The notes under the pieces are model-generated. The model ran no database searches. It was given only the letters and a program-made list of their open reading frames with translations, and was not told where the DNA came from. From assembly GCA_033675265.1 (NCBI GenBank), contig JAUJYZ010000472.1, positions 186,001-250,000 on the forward strand: DNA of 64,000 nucleotides. Direction: 5' to 3'. Of this stretch, positions 1 through 12,016 are shown in pieces (position 1 is the first letter of the stretch; each line of letters opens with the position of its first letter). Origin of the DNA: Actinostola sp. cb2023 (lineage: Eukaryota > Cnidaria > Anthozoa > Actiniaria > Actinostolidae). The position numbers and the translations under genes were made by a program.

Positions 1-420
1 GTGTGTGAATGTCATGGCTCTAGTTATTTATGTAGAAGCGATCGTTTATCTCGTCACGTCCTGTGTATTGAATTTCATGTATTCACGGTAGAACTGACAT
101 GGTAAATACTCTTGATGATTGTGATATCTAGTGAAAGCTATTCTTGTGCTGGGAGATTTGATTATTGTACATATACAATACTTTATCAGATCATTCTAAA
201 CCATAGTGCGTTAATGAATTACCTTGCCTACGTGTTTGATGCATTAGTCTAGGGCGCGCGGGCTCTTGTTCGAGCTTTATTGCCATTGACAATATTTCAT
301 TGATATATGGTCGAGAGCAAATCAGATTCAGTCGAGATTTATACCGATCGCAGCAACCACTGCTTGCTCCAAGAAGCCCGACTTACGCTACTAGAGCGTC
401 TAGTTTGTAATAAACTACAA
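1..420 (+). repeat. dispersed repeat, copy 1
   Basis: GTAGAAGCGATCGTTTATCT, CTCGTCACGTCCTGTGTATT and GCATTAGTCTAGGG recur in order at 34921-35300, and the first part again at 33385-33632. The short ORF at 307 is a read-through. Confidence 0.85.
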
Positions 421-1829
421 ACAGCATTATTATGTTATTGTAATAGTACAAACATTTTCCGAATGAGAGTACCACGAATTAAGGAATAAAATGTGATAAA
501 TTCCACGAGTAACACAATACACTAACCTGACAAGGGAGCCGCCATCTTTGATACCCATGATGTATTGCACTTTCCCGCAATCCCTTTCTTTGTACCAAAT
601 ATGGCAAAATATCATATAATACGGCTAATTTACAACAAATATAAAAACTTGCTCCACGTAAACCTTTTTATTCTAAAATAAATAAAGGGATATTATTCGC
701 CATGCATAAATTATGAAAAAAGTAGTCACGTGACCTCTTCCTGATACAGTTTTTTACGTATACAGTAAAAAGCCATATATCAGTTTACACAACTGATTTT
801 GTATATGTTTTCATTTAAAAAACTTCAAAATCTACGCTTGCTTGGTCAAATTCATGCCAGCCTCGTTTTCATGTTGAACGATATAAGAGAGAACCTATAG
901 TAGCGAATAACTAGAGACATGCAGCTACAATTTTGCCAAGGCTATCATATCATATGGCAATTGACAGACTTTAAGGTCATAATCAATATAGTACTACTAA
1001 GAATTTGCCCCCTGATGTGGTACTAAAAAAAGCCCTGGCTCATGGACTTTTTTGTAGCGGGGATATGTAGCAACAACATAATTACATCAGAGTTAATTAC
1101 GGAGAACGGAGGCAATAAGCCATACACAGGCTTATTGCCGACGTTCGAGGTAATTAACTGGCTTATTATCTGATTGAGAAGGTTTTCACACAAAAACTAA
1201 TCCCACAGGACATCATTAATCAGATTATTGTTCCTTAATTCCCACGAGGGAATGCTAAGCAAATGTTTTTCAATTCTGTATACTGTAATGTTAATGAGCT
1301 TCATCAAAAGAGGTAAAACCAATTTTTGTCCAAAAAATTCCATCAAATAGCTATGTAGTATACAGTGTAAAGTGTTGTGTAGATAAGCGAAAGGTCGTGG
1401 GTTCGATTCCAGGTTCATTCATTTATCAAAATATTTTTTTCTTCATAAAAAAGTTGTAGTAGAAAATTTATAAGTTTAATACCCACATAGATGACCGAGG
1501 GAAGAATAGAACGAGGTTAATAAGTAAGGGTTAGAGAATAACGCAAGTGCGAGTTATGGGATTTAGAGCTCCGAGCAGCAGATAGAAGGCCACTTTGACA
1601 ATGTTATGATGAAATTTATCGTCAACAAGAGGACAGACGCATAAAAAAGTGATGTCAATTTGTTAAACCCATGGCATGCACCGCTGATCAAAAGTACTGC
1701 GGGCTCAAAATCATCTCGAAAACATGACTAACACAAATCTCGATTTGTAGCCAATATGAAAATCCGCCACAGGAACCCCATCTCAAGACAGGAAGCCCAC
1801 CAGATTAGTTTCGCTGCTCGCTACGCTCG
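421..1829. other. no recognised gene
   Basis: AT-rich sequence with scattered stops in all frames. A B-box-like GGTTCGATTCC at 1400-1410 has no matching A box or cloverleaf. Nothing else could be supported. Confidence 0.6.
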
Positions 1830-3830
1830 CAGCAATATAATCATCAATCTCATAAATAATTAATGAGCAAATTGGTCCTGCATGAACCTGAGGTTTGTCC
1901 AATCAGGTCAAATTAATTCATGGATCATATTTATACCCAGTAAATTAGGACAGACTTAAAAGACATTCTTTTTTAAATCAGCTTTATATAATATGTAAAT
2001 AGTTTTCATTTAGATGTTGCATTGGATTTATTTTTTAAACATTAAGTACTAGCTTACGGTATTATTAAAAATAAAAATAATAATATTTTAATTAAAATGA
2101 CTTTTATTCAGCTTATCCACAATGTGGCTCTTCATCTGACATATTTAAATAAAAGTACTCTAAAGTATAAATGTATAAAAATATTAAAGATAATAAAACT
2201 ATTAAACTACATGTATATTCTAAAACTCATTAATAATTCATGAGCTATTAGGCCAATGGGGGCTGACCATTTGGTCAGGTGCATGGACCTTTATATCCCT
2301 GTACAGACCTGACAGGTTTTAGTTATAGGATTAATAAAACATGAGTGTTCGGCTTCGCCTCGTATCTATATCCACCGATACAACACGGCCTCTCGTTTTC
2401 TAAACTACACTTAAAAAATATCTATATATAGATCCCAACCATTATCTTCTAGGTTTTTAATATAATAAAATAATTATAAATAAATTTGTAAAGTGCTTAG
2501 AACAGTGATGCATATTTAGTGCTATATTATATATACAGCTATTTCAAAAAACGTTGAAAACTGAATACTGCATACTGAATAGTGCATTCCAAGACCAAAT
2601 GGCATTGTGGGCCTCGTTATTTTGAAATAAAAAGTAAATATACAGCGATTTGTTCGCCATATGGAGCTAGTATATTGTTTCTGACGGAATACACTAAAAA
2701 TAAAATAAATTATTATTATTTATATTACTTTAGACAATATTACACGAGTCCCAAAATGCATTTCGGTCTTGGAATACACTATTATTCAGTATTAACGCTT
2801 TTTGAAATAGCTGTAAATGTATTATTATTATTGTGTAATATATGTAATATAAAACGAGAGATCGTGTTTTATTGGCATATAAAGATCCGAGCCATAGGTG
2901 AGGATCTTTATGGCCGATAAAACACGGGCTCGAGTTTTATAAACGACTTCTAAAACTCCATCCCAATTTACCTTCATTTATAACAGTATTACACAAATTC
3001 TAAGCAAATAATACAAGAAAATTACAAAACTTTCTTGTAAAGGTATGCTTGTGACATCATGCAGGATATACAGGATACACAGGATACACAGGATACACCT
3101 CAACTCATCCCACAATTTGGAGAGAGCTTTTGTATTCGTAAGTAGGAAACCGTAAGGATAATCGCAACTTGCTGTTGGTGCTATCTAGGTCAATGATACG
3201 AGTAAATGAGACCTTTGCATGACCTATGTTACACTGAGGCAATCAATCTTTATCACTGATAAAGAACTGATGAATAAAACATCAGTGTCTTCATAATTAA
3301 GTCATATATTATATAGACACTGATGTTTTTAATATTAATCAGTTCAGTGTTTTATCGGGCTATAAAGATCCATGCATGCATGTGACTGATTGGACAAACC
3401 TGACTGGACCAATTGCTCATGAATTATTAATGAGTTTTAGAATATTTATAGATAAAACAATATAGGTCTATATCACTGATATATATATAGACACTGATGT
3501 TTTATTAATCAGTTCTTTATCAGTGATAAAGCAGATTGCCTGTAATTATAACACAGGTTCATGGAAATATGTCTCAACTTAGCATTGCACTGACAGAAAG
3601 TTCCAATATTAAATCCTTATGACTTGTGAGATGTGTTGAAGGTATCCTATCCTATCCTGCACTGTGATCACATGCAGTGATGTCAAAAGTACCTTCACAA
3701 GAAAGTTTTGTGATTTTCTTGCAGATTTTGCTTAGAATTCATTTAATACTGTTTTGAGATAAAGGTATATAGCTTGGGAAGGAGTTTGATAATTAAGCTG
3801 TTTATAGAATTTGCGTCCGTGTTATATTAG
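1830..3830. repeat. cluster of foldback and AT-rich inverted repeats
   Basis: ATTAATGAGCAAATTGGTCC (about 1860) mirrors ATTCATGAGCTATTAGGCC (about 2238); CACTGATAAAGAACTGAT and ACACTGATGTTTTTAA mirror each other at 3255-3540; GCAGGATATACAGGATACAC (3061) mirrors ATCCTATCCTATCCTGC (3645). No gene is visible; 112- and 67-codon ORFs here run through these repeats. Confidence 0.6.
2536..2813. mobile_element. 278-bp TA-flanked MITE, TIR CAGCTATTTCAAAAAACGTT
   Basis: TA + CAGCTATTTCAAAAAACGTT at the left and AACGCTTTTTGAAATAGCTG + TA at the right; the second inverted block is CTGAATACTG. A solo tip of the family occurs at about 28313. Confidence 0.83.
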
Positions 3831-3901
3831 CCGATATATAACATGCGTGGTCATTCTATAAACTTCATGCAAATCAAGCTAATATATTTGAAGGGGTCCA
3901 T

Positions 3902-4402
<501 letters not shown>

Positions 4403-4411
4403 GGGTCCATG

Positions 4412-6072
4412 CATGAGCAGTGCAGGTGACTCTATAATTGTGATCAAAACCCAAATTCTCCTTTTGAATTCAAAGAGCCTCAAGGAGAATTTAGATTTTG
4501 ATCAGAGATCACTAATGTTATCCTTCATTTATAAACACAATATTAAATAAAACACAATAACACTAACATTTATCACAACCTGGTCTAGTCAATTATATTT
4601 GGACATATTGCTTGCTGTTTGCTGGCCATGCATATATGTTTGCGTTATGTTTTCGTAGAGTTTAACTGCTGAGCAGTTATAAATTATCACAACATTATAT
4701 ACTTCTTAGGAACACTTAAGCTTATAGAAATAGAGGCGCTCAATCACAGAGCGTTGACGGTAAGTGTAAACAAACACATTTAATAGGGAATGCACTCTAA
4801 TTATTTTAAAATACTCCCGTGACACTTTATAACGTACGTGACATCTAAAAGTATGTCATGAATGTTGACAATTAACCATGTCTTGTAAGACTTCGGTAAT
4901 TGACAATTTTCCAGTAACGTACATGCATACATATATATTATGTAAGTCATATAGTATATGTACTATGGTTCTCGTAAAGATGACGACTGAGCAGCGTGCT
5001 TGTGGTTGGTTGCTATGATATATCAGAGTACCCAACGTTATCTAGTACAGTCTTACCTGTGAAGCTCTTTTGACCAATTTCACCTTAAGTTTCTTCATTT
5101 TGTGCCAAATAATTATACATCATTCGATCGGCTGACTACGACTACGAGTATATACATTCCTTTGAACGTGATCGCGGTTTCATTTCAGACGTAGCATGGC
5201 AATTATTGGTGCACATTCCTTGACTGTTGTCAAATCAAGGTTGAATTGTGGTCAAAACTATAATGACAATCAATCACCTCTTGGGGAGGGATGGTGTGTT
5301 TAGATGGTGTGTATTATATGCTCTCGGGGGAGAGGAGAGGTGATTGGGAAGAGGGAAAGATGAGAGAGGGTCTGCCAAGGCAACACAGTCTCCCTAAAAC
5401 AATGATCACAGGGCCCCTAATTCATCAATAATTTCACAAAAATGCTAATAAAAGAGTAAAAGTTATATTAATTTTGGATCGTGATAAAACCTGGACGGGG
5501 ACGCGGGGTCATGGGGACGGGGACGTGGGGACTAGTGAGGGACGTGAGGAAGGGGACGTGGACGGGGACGTGGGGACGGGGACACAGTGATCGACGGGTT
5601 GGCGAGCCAATAATTAAAAGAGACTTGGAAAATAATTCTCATTGAAGATACAGACTCGAAGTGACCGATCAGTCACTGATGACATCAACACGACGAAACG
5701 GCAGATAAGTTATTTAACATGTATATGTCATGGTGAACTAGTTTAGAATTTTAAAAAACTAATTTTCTTTGAATGGTGTTGTGTATTTCCGATGTTAATT
5801 CATGAAAAGTCATCATAGACATAGACATAGACTTCGCTCAACGCTTTCCGTCGTCGATAGAGCAATGGCTTAATATAATATATTACGAGAACGTCAAACG
5901 GTTTTTAGTTGAGTTTTGATCATAAATCTCAGCACAGGGAGCCCAAGCTCATTATTTGTGAAGACCGTTGTTTAATTTGCATATTTACAGTAAATCAGTA
6001 TGTGGCTTTGAAACATCCCTCCGTATTTCAAGATTTTTCGTAAATAATAAAACTTGAAATACGTGTAGGTGT
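4412..6072. other. no recognised gene
   Basis: AT-rich, apart from the G-rich minisatellite at 5487. The sequence from 6085 to 6250 recurs inverted at about 12200-12360 (TTTTAATTTCCCAGAATTC; AACGATTATGCAATTAGCTA), so it is a dispersed repeat. Confidence 0.6.
5487..5585 (+). repeat. G-rich minisatellite (GGGGACG)n
   Basis: Degenerate GGGGACG/GGACGTGG units for about 100 bp; many G-triplets and quadruplets could fold as G-quadruplexes. No ORF. Confidence 0.88.
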
Positions 6073-6284
6073 ATGTGTAGGTGTAGGTGTATGAGCTATT
6101 TAACTAAGATCCTACAAGTCTGGATAAAAAGGTCGACTGATTTGACAGTGTTATTTGAGAGTTTTAATTTCCCAGAATTCCTTGTGGTCATAGCTTTCAT
6201 GATTTTCGACCCGACAACGATTATGCAATTAGCTATATATATCGTTAATACACAGCTTCAATGTAAATAAGTGACAACTTTTTG

Positions 6285-6473
<189 letters not shown>

Positions 6474-6493
6474 GGCAACTTTCAGATCAGTCC

Positions 6494-6754
6494 AAGGGAG
6501 CACGTACGGCAGAATATTGTTTGAGTCCGATTTTCGTACGATCCACTGTTTTTTGATTAGTAAACCGCTGGCCACAAATATTCCGAACGCGGATAAGGAA
6601 GCCGAGCTCGCTCCTTCGGGGCTCGCACGGTACGACATCGGCATCGTGCTCTGCTCGGCACGTTCGTGCGCCTTCATGCTTATATGTTCAGCGGATTTTT
6701 TCTTGAATAATCGAGTTTACAACGGATAAAAACAATATTCTGCCGTGCTCCCTT
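6494..6754. mobile_element. 261-bp MITE, TIR AAGGGAGCACGGCAGAATATTG, 9-bp TSD
   Basis: Termini AAGGGAGCACG and CGTGCTCCCTT are each followed by the CAGAATATTGTTT block. Flanked by exact GATCAGTCC at 6485-6493 and 6755-6763. The apparent open frames across it just read through the MITE. A second copy starts immediately after the right duplication. Confidence 0.85.
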
Positions 6755-7539
6755 GATCAGTCCAAGGGAGCACGGCAGAATATTGTTTTTATCCGTTGTA
6801 AACTCGATTACTCAGGATAAAATCCGCTGAACATAAGCATGAAGGCGCACGAACGTGCCGAGCAGAGCACGATGCCGAAGTCGTACCGTGCTAACCCCGA
6901 AGGGGCGAGCTTACAGAAAGTTACACGGGGAGCGAAACGGTGGAAATCTTTTCGTACTATGCTTGTAGCAAGTTGCTAAGCACAGTTGCTGTGCCTGTTG
7001 CTAGGCACAGTGCATTTTCTGAGAATTAACAAAGCGTAGGTGAGCTTCATCGTCTTTACTACAAAATTACTCCAGAATTATTTTATTTTCTGGACACGAA
7101 CTCTCAGTTGAATAAGCACATGGAGAATTCACACTTTATTGAATATCAGTTACAAACCACCAATGAAATCATATTGTATTCAATCACTCAACTTCTTGGT
7201 TTTGTAATATTTTCTTTCCAGCTCTGTGTCTAGCGCGCGAGCAAATTTGAAATGCTCACGCGTGCACGCGTAAAACATTGTTAATCGTTGCCAAGGAAAC
7301 TGCTACAAGCATCAGGAGAAGATACAGGCAGCCCAACCATTGTTTCTGAGGATACTAATAATAAATACAAATATATTTGTATGTGCGCGTCTTTTTTGAT
7401 GGGTTTCCTGTGGTAGAGCGCGCGCGATACGTATTATATTGGGTTCCCTGTGTATAGAAATGTATGATGTTGGGATCCCTGTGCGCGTCCCGCAGTACAA
7501 GTGTATATTTCACTATTCGCGCCAGTCCCTTGCAGCGCG

Positions 7540-7555
7540 AGTATAAATAAGAGCT
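7540..7555 (+). promoter_or_regulatory. TATA box of the CTATTCGCG unit
   Basis: GAGTATAAATAAGAGC, about 80 bp upstream of the ATG at 7621 and duplicated exactly at about 9858-9873. Spacing would place a start site near 7570-7575. The identity of the two copies and the strong TATA match suggest a real core promoter. Confidence 0.5.
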
Positions 7556-7620
7556 CTGCATCTAATTACTGCCCAGTTCGCGTAAGAACCCTTCACTACG
7601 CTACCTATCCTTACTCAGTC

Positions 7621-7735
7621 ATGGCCGATGAACAAATTCCTGTCCTAGCTGCTGTTGAACAAGCCCAGGCGTTGAGAATTCAACCCAACCAAGTATATAA
7701 GTACCTGCTGCGAATCCAGACCATGGTCCTTTCAG
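7621..7735 (+). CDS. possible first exon downstream of the TATA box
   Basis: ATG-initiated frame MADEQIPVLAAVEQAQAL continuing to RIQTMVLS, followed by a donor-like CAG|GTATAA at 7735/7736. The frame closes at 7752 if unspliced. The composition is protein-like and helix-forming. Family unknown; it may be the start of a gag-like or captured gene. No second exon was identified in the minisatellite region that follows. Confidence 0.35.
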
Positions 7736-7769
7736 GTATAAACTTTTTCTAGGTCGTTTTCAAGTTCGT

Positions 7770-8720
7770 TCGATTTCCCTCGGCTCCCTAAAAGTTTGCA
7801 CGTGTGTTGAACTCTACAGTGAGTTTTTGTTTTATAGCGTGCTTCGCCTCGCAAACACCGGGTTTGTGGAGTTGCATTTCCCTCGGCTCCCTAAAAGTTT
7901 GCACGTGTGTTGAACTCTAATGTGAGTGTTTGTGTACCGTGCTTCGCCTCGCAAACACCGGGTTTGTGGAGTTGCATTTCCCTCGGCTCCCTAAAAGTTT
8001 GCACGTGTGTTGAACTCTACAGTGAGTTTTTGTTTACCGTGCTTCGCCTCGCAAACACCGGGTTTGTGGAGTTGCATTTCCCTCGGCTCCCTAAAAGTTT
8101 GCACGTATGTTGAACTCTAAAGTGAGTTTTTGTTTACCGTGCTTCGCCTTGCAAACACCGGGTTTGTGGAGTTGCATTTCCCTTAGCTCGGCTCCCTAAA
8201 AGTTTGCACGTGTGTTGAACTCTAATGTGAGTGTTTGTGTACCGTGCTTCGCCTCGCAAACACCGGGTTTGTGGAGTTGCATTTCCCTCGGCTCCCTAAA
8301 AGTTTGCACGTGTGTTGAACTCTACAGTGAGTTTTTGTTTACCGTGCTTCGCCTCGCAAACACCGGGTTTGTGGAGTTGCATTTCCCTCGGCTCCCTAAA
8401 AGTTTGCACGTTTGTTGAACTCTAAAGTGAGTTTTTGTTTACCGTGCTTCGCCTTGCAAACACCGGGTTTGTGGAGTTGCATTTCCCTTAGCTCGGCTCC
8501 CTAAAAGTTTGCACGTGTGTTGAACTCTAAAGTGAGTGTTTGTTTACCGTGCTCGCCTCGCAAACACCGGGTTTGTGGAGTTGCATTTCCCTCAGCTCCC
8601 CTAAAAGTTTGCACGTGTGTTGAATTCTATATACAGTGAGTTTTTGTTTATGGCCGTGCTTCGCCTCGCAAACACCGGGTTTGTGGAGTTGCATTTCCCT
8701 CAGTTTCCCTTCTCGGCTGT
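7770..8720 (+). repeat. 100-bp minisatellite, about 9 copies
   Basis: Unit contains GCTTCGCCTCGCAAACACCG, GTTTGTGGAGTTGCATTTCC and AAAAGTTTGCACGTGTGTTG; a 105-bp variant has an extra TTAGC. Identical short ORFs at 7907 and 8212 reflect a three-unit higher-order repeat. Not coding. Confidence 0.93.
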
Positions 8721-9830
8721 TTGTTTGTGTCACGCTATAGTCGGTACTATACAACATGATACAACGTCATCTTTACTTTATGCATGCTTTCCCTCCCCTT
8801 TGCCTCGTTTATAAGTTTTGCATGCTTAGGAGTATGAGGTTGAACATTGTCGTATGGCTTGTGCTTGATATTTCCCTTTGCGTACCGTGACGTAATGTCC
8901 AAGCATTCTAGTTGCATGGTTAATGTTGAGCAATGATTTCCCTTAGCGTTATTATTATTATTATAGCGTTCTGCACCCTATATATTGTCAAGACGGTGCA
9001 AATTCGACTGAGTTGTTCGGTTTTGGGTATATTTGTGTTTTCGACATTTGCAGATTTGCTGCTTCTCGCATTTGCATCCAATTTGGTGTTGTATTGTTTC
9101 TCTTTGTTGTTGTCCCTCCCTCCACACCTCCCTTTGTTTCCTATCCTTTGTGATTGTCTCCCTTTGTTCTTCCCGTTTTCGCATATCATTGTTTGTGCGT
9201 GCCTTACGGTATTTTCACTGTTGGCCCTTTGTGGGCGCTACAAGAATTATTAATTCGGTGATGGTGTTGTGCCTCAGATACGTGGTACTGTCCCTGTTCG
9301 TTTTATTTTCGTTTTATTTCCGTTGCTCTAACATTTTGTGGAGTTTTTGTTTTGTGTCCTCTCCCGCGCTATTTGCCGTTTTCCCTATCTCCTATGGTAG
9401 CCTGAAAGGGTGTCTAATGCCCTAGTCGGATTACTGACGCTCAGGCTGTCATCCCTTGGGTGGGTTACTCCCGCGCAGAAACGCTTTACCTTATATTTCC
9501 ATCTCCTTTTACCACCCAAGGGCTGGCAGCCTGTAGATTATCGATTCACGCCCACCTTTCTGTGGCTGCAGCTGCCTCCATATATAGTGTCATACACTAG
9601 CTTGAACAGTCTCGCGCGTTTCACTATGCCTTCCACGCAAGCCACTCATCCTAAGTTTTGGGTGGTTGGAGGGTCCTGCCTAGTTAAGTTTTGGACTTGG
9701 CTTTTTGAGTATTGGCAAAGGTCTCGAGTGACTTGGTATTAGACCGCATCAAACGCTAAGCTTCTGGGCGCGGGCGCATTTCTCCATCTCTTATTAAGCG
9801 AGCGTGAAAGGGACTGCCGCGAATAGTATG

Positions 9831-10083
9831 CTATTCGCGCCAGTCCCTTGCAGCGCGAGTATAAATAAGAGCTCTGCATCTAATTACTGCCCAGTTCGCG
9901 TAAGAACCCTTCGGCTATTGGCAGCCGTGACCTGGCTTGACACTCTCTTTCGCGCTTGCCTCCAAAAGCTACCGTGCTCTTTCCCCTCCCTGACCCTATC
10001 CCTTTGCACTTCCAACTCACTCAAGCGCGGTTGCATTTCTCCATCTCTTATTAAGCGAGCGTGAAAGGGACTGCCGCGAATAG
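9831..10083. mobile_element. short tandem copy of the CTATTCGCG unit
   Basis: The first about 85 bp are identical to 7513-7597, including the TATA box; the last about 55 bp (TCTCCATCTCTTATTAAGCG to GCCGCGAATAG) repeat 9780-9826. The middle is deleted. The junction with the preceding unit forms a palindrome around CGCGAATAGTATGCTATTCG. Confidence 0.65.
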
Positions 10084-11196
10084 TATGCTATGTACATTGC
10101 TGCGGGCGCGTCCCGCAGGACGCACACAGGGAACCCAACATAGGACGTTACTCAGCACAGGGAGCCCGACATATACGTATTGCGCACGCGCGCTCTACCA
10201 CAGGAAACCCACCAAAAAGACGCAGATATAATTTTATTTGATTATTTAGTAGCCTCAAAAGGAATGGTTGGGCTGCCTGTGGAGAAGATACGCCCCCTAA
10301 CCCTGATATCTGATTGGTTCATTCGCATCCGCGCGCCCACAGTTTCACTTCCCCTCGCCCCTACAGGGCTCGCGGCTTCCTTGTCCGTTCGGAAAGTATA
10401 GCGCGAGATATTTGTGGCCAGCGGTTTATTAATAAAAAACAGTGGATCGTACGAACATCGGACTCAAACAATATTCTGCCGTGCTCCGATCAGTCTTGGT
10501 TTTCAGTTGCAACTCAGTCCGGCCCGACCTAACTCAGTCAATAAGCATTTTATCATATGACCCTTTCATATGGACCATTTTGGTACTAAAAATCATTCAC
10601 CGAGCCAAGGGAAAGTGAACAGAAATGCGCGATTCGATTACGCTAGAAGAACCAATTTAAAAAAAACTTTTCTTTTCACTTTTGTCGTGCACATTTAAAA
10701 AATAAATTTAACTGCAAAAAAAGTATAAAAAATTTCCTGACAACAATCGGGGCCGGGCCGGATACGGCTTTTTATTACACAACTTGTAATCTTACAGTAC
10801 AAATACGAGTACAAATATGACAGCGTATTACACGTTTTAGAATTCGGACACGTCAATTTTGCGCGCGCGCGCTCAGTTTGTTTCTTGTTTTGTCCGGTCG
10901 CAAATAAAAAGAAAGAGAAAAAGACGTTTGTTTTTTGTTGTCGTATAATAAACAATTTATTACACGTGTAGTTGTGTAATACGACTGGATATTTTTACTC
11001 GTCTGTTTGTATTTTGACTCGCCTACGGCTCGTCAAAATACGGCACGACTCGTAAAAATATCCAGCCGTATTACACAACTACCCGTGTAATAACCTCTAT
11101 GTACGGACCAGCTCCAAAAATCCGTATCTGCCCAATCACGTGACTTTTTCCAATGGTTTTATTAAGAGCGCGCGCACGGGGAAATACGGGTCATAT

Positions 11197-12016
11197 CAAT
11201 CTCGTCCCCAGAGCCTACGTTCCTCTTGGTCAGCACCGAGAAACGAGAGACTCTGGCTGCAACCGATTTTAGTCTGAAAATCTCGGACCGGAAGTTTAAA
11301 CTGCGCATGTTCTAACAAAATGGCGGCTATTAACGATGGCTTTCACGATGCGTTGGATTACGGTTTGAAAATGATTGAAAAAGCTGACATCAGTTTAATA
11401 TTCAAGCAGTACGAAGTACTGAAAGCCGTTGGTCTATCTAAGAGAGATGATAATTTGGCCATACTTCCCATTGGATACGGGGAAACTGATCGCTGACTGA
11501 TTCAGTACCAACGTCCAAGTTTAATAGTTTGGCTCGAGTGTTTGACTTCTGCCATGGCCAAGAATAGTGTTTTAATACATCTACAACACCATGCCAGGAC
11601 TCCAATTCCTTGTGATATCACCATTGAATGCGTTAATCCGAGATCAAATGTCAAAACTTAGAGAATCTGGACTAAAAGTTTGTGTTCGTTATATGGCCGT
11701 GAATTCGCTTATAGAATCCTGTCCTTTTGATATCTTGAATTTCTAAAACTGCTTTCACAATAAAGATTAATATCTACTTGAGTCCTGTGTGTTATTTGTT
11801 TAGCGTTTAGAACGGGTTTTAGCGAGTTTCGGGACCGGAGTGTAGCTCTCGGGAGCTCCGTATTTGAAACTCCGCCATTTTCTAACTAGTCAGTTTACTT
11901 CCGGTCCTTCTATTGTTTTGCCAAACCAATCAGAATGCTACAAAAATCGGTTGTAGCCAGAGCCTCTCGTTTCTCGGTGCTGACCAAGAGGAACGTGGGC
12001 TCTGGGGACGAGATTG
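11197..12016. mobile_element. MULE-like TIR element carrying the RecQ fragment; 9-bp TSD
   Basis: An 820-bp element with inverted termini of roughly 75-80 bp, starting CAATCTCGTCCCCAGAGCC and ending in its reverse complement GGGCTCTGGGGACGAGATTG. The inner parts of the TIRs (GTCAGCACCGAGAAACGAGA and its complement) are also nearly perfect. It is flanked by the exact 9-bp duplication GGGTCATAT (11188-11196 and 12017-12025). A related copy of the surrounding repeat at about 44640, read in reverse, has a single GGTCATATGATAA with no insertion. A 9-bp TSD is typical of Mutator-like elements. No transposase is present. Confidence 0.88.
11320..11746 (+). pseudogene. RecQ-type SF2 DNA helicase fragment, broken
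   Basis: Remnant of the N-terminal helicase core of a RecQ-like ATPase. An ATG-initiated frame of 58 codons (11320-11496) contains KQYEVLKAV and then LAILPIGYGE, which aligns with helicase motif I, normally PTGYGK[ST]; the Walker A lysine is replaced, and a stop follows three codons later. Another frame (about 11475-11545) reads FNSLARVFDFCHGQE, typical of the segment after motif I. A second ATG frame at 11591-11746 reads VISPLNALIRDQMSKL, the motif Ia block. The three blocks are in family order but in different frames, so no functional helicase is made. It lies entirely between the TIRs of the 11197-12016 element. It is either captured host sequence or a relic of a helicase encoded by the parent transposon. 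Confidence 0.8.

Larger units (their letters stand above)
7513..9826. mobile_element. inner unit with inverted tips CTATTCGCG, promoter, ORF and minisatellite
   Basis: Starts CTATTCGCGCCAGTCCCTT and ends AAGGGACTGCCGCGAATAG, so the tips are inverted. A TATA box (GAGTATAAATAAGAG) lies about 30 bp in. A 3'-shortened copy follows at 9831-10083 after the 4-bp TATG. No target duplication was found, which is compatible with a tyrosine-recombinase (DIRS-like) element, but no reverse transcriptase or recombinase was seen; inference only. Confidence 0.5.
7324..10280. mobile_element. 2.96-kb ACAGGCAGCCC-family element, 9-bp TSD GGAGAAGAT
   Basis: Left end ACAGGCAGCCCAACCATTG, right end AATGGTTGGGCTGCCTGT, flanked by exact GGAGAAGAT at 7315-7323 and 10281-10289. 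The arms (7324-7500 and 10085-10280) match other copies of this family at 52.6-53.4 and 57.5-59.5 kb. The interior (7513-10083) is a separate unit with a promoter-like end, an ORF and a minisatellite. Confidence 0.85.
6764..10487. mobile_element. second copy of the same MITE family, split by the 7324 element
   Basis: The left half begins AAGGGAGCACGGCAGAATAT at 6764 and follows the inverted version of the preceding element to about 6905. A matching right end, CAATATTCTGCCGTGCTCC, is at 10469-10487 and is followed by GATCAGTCT (10488-10496), near-identical to the left GATCAGTCC (6755-6763). I infer one old element whose middle is occupied by later insertions. The target word occurs three times around the pair (6485, 6755, 10488). 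Confidence 0.6.

Noticed and set aside
8933..9425. ORFs of 89-130 codons rich in Leu, Phe and Cys
   Set aside because: Overlapping frames on both strands in T-rich sequence; no recognisable domain.
11320..11746. Working RecQ helicase gene
   Set aside because: Walker A is altered, frames shift between motifs and stops intervene; only a fragment remains.
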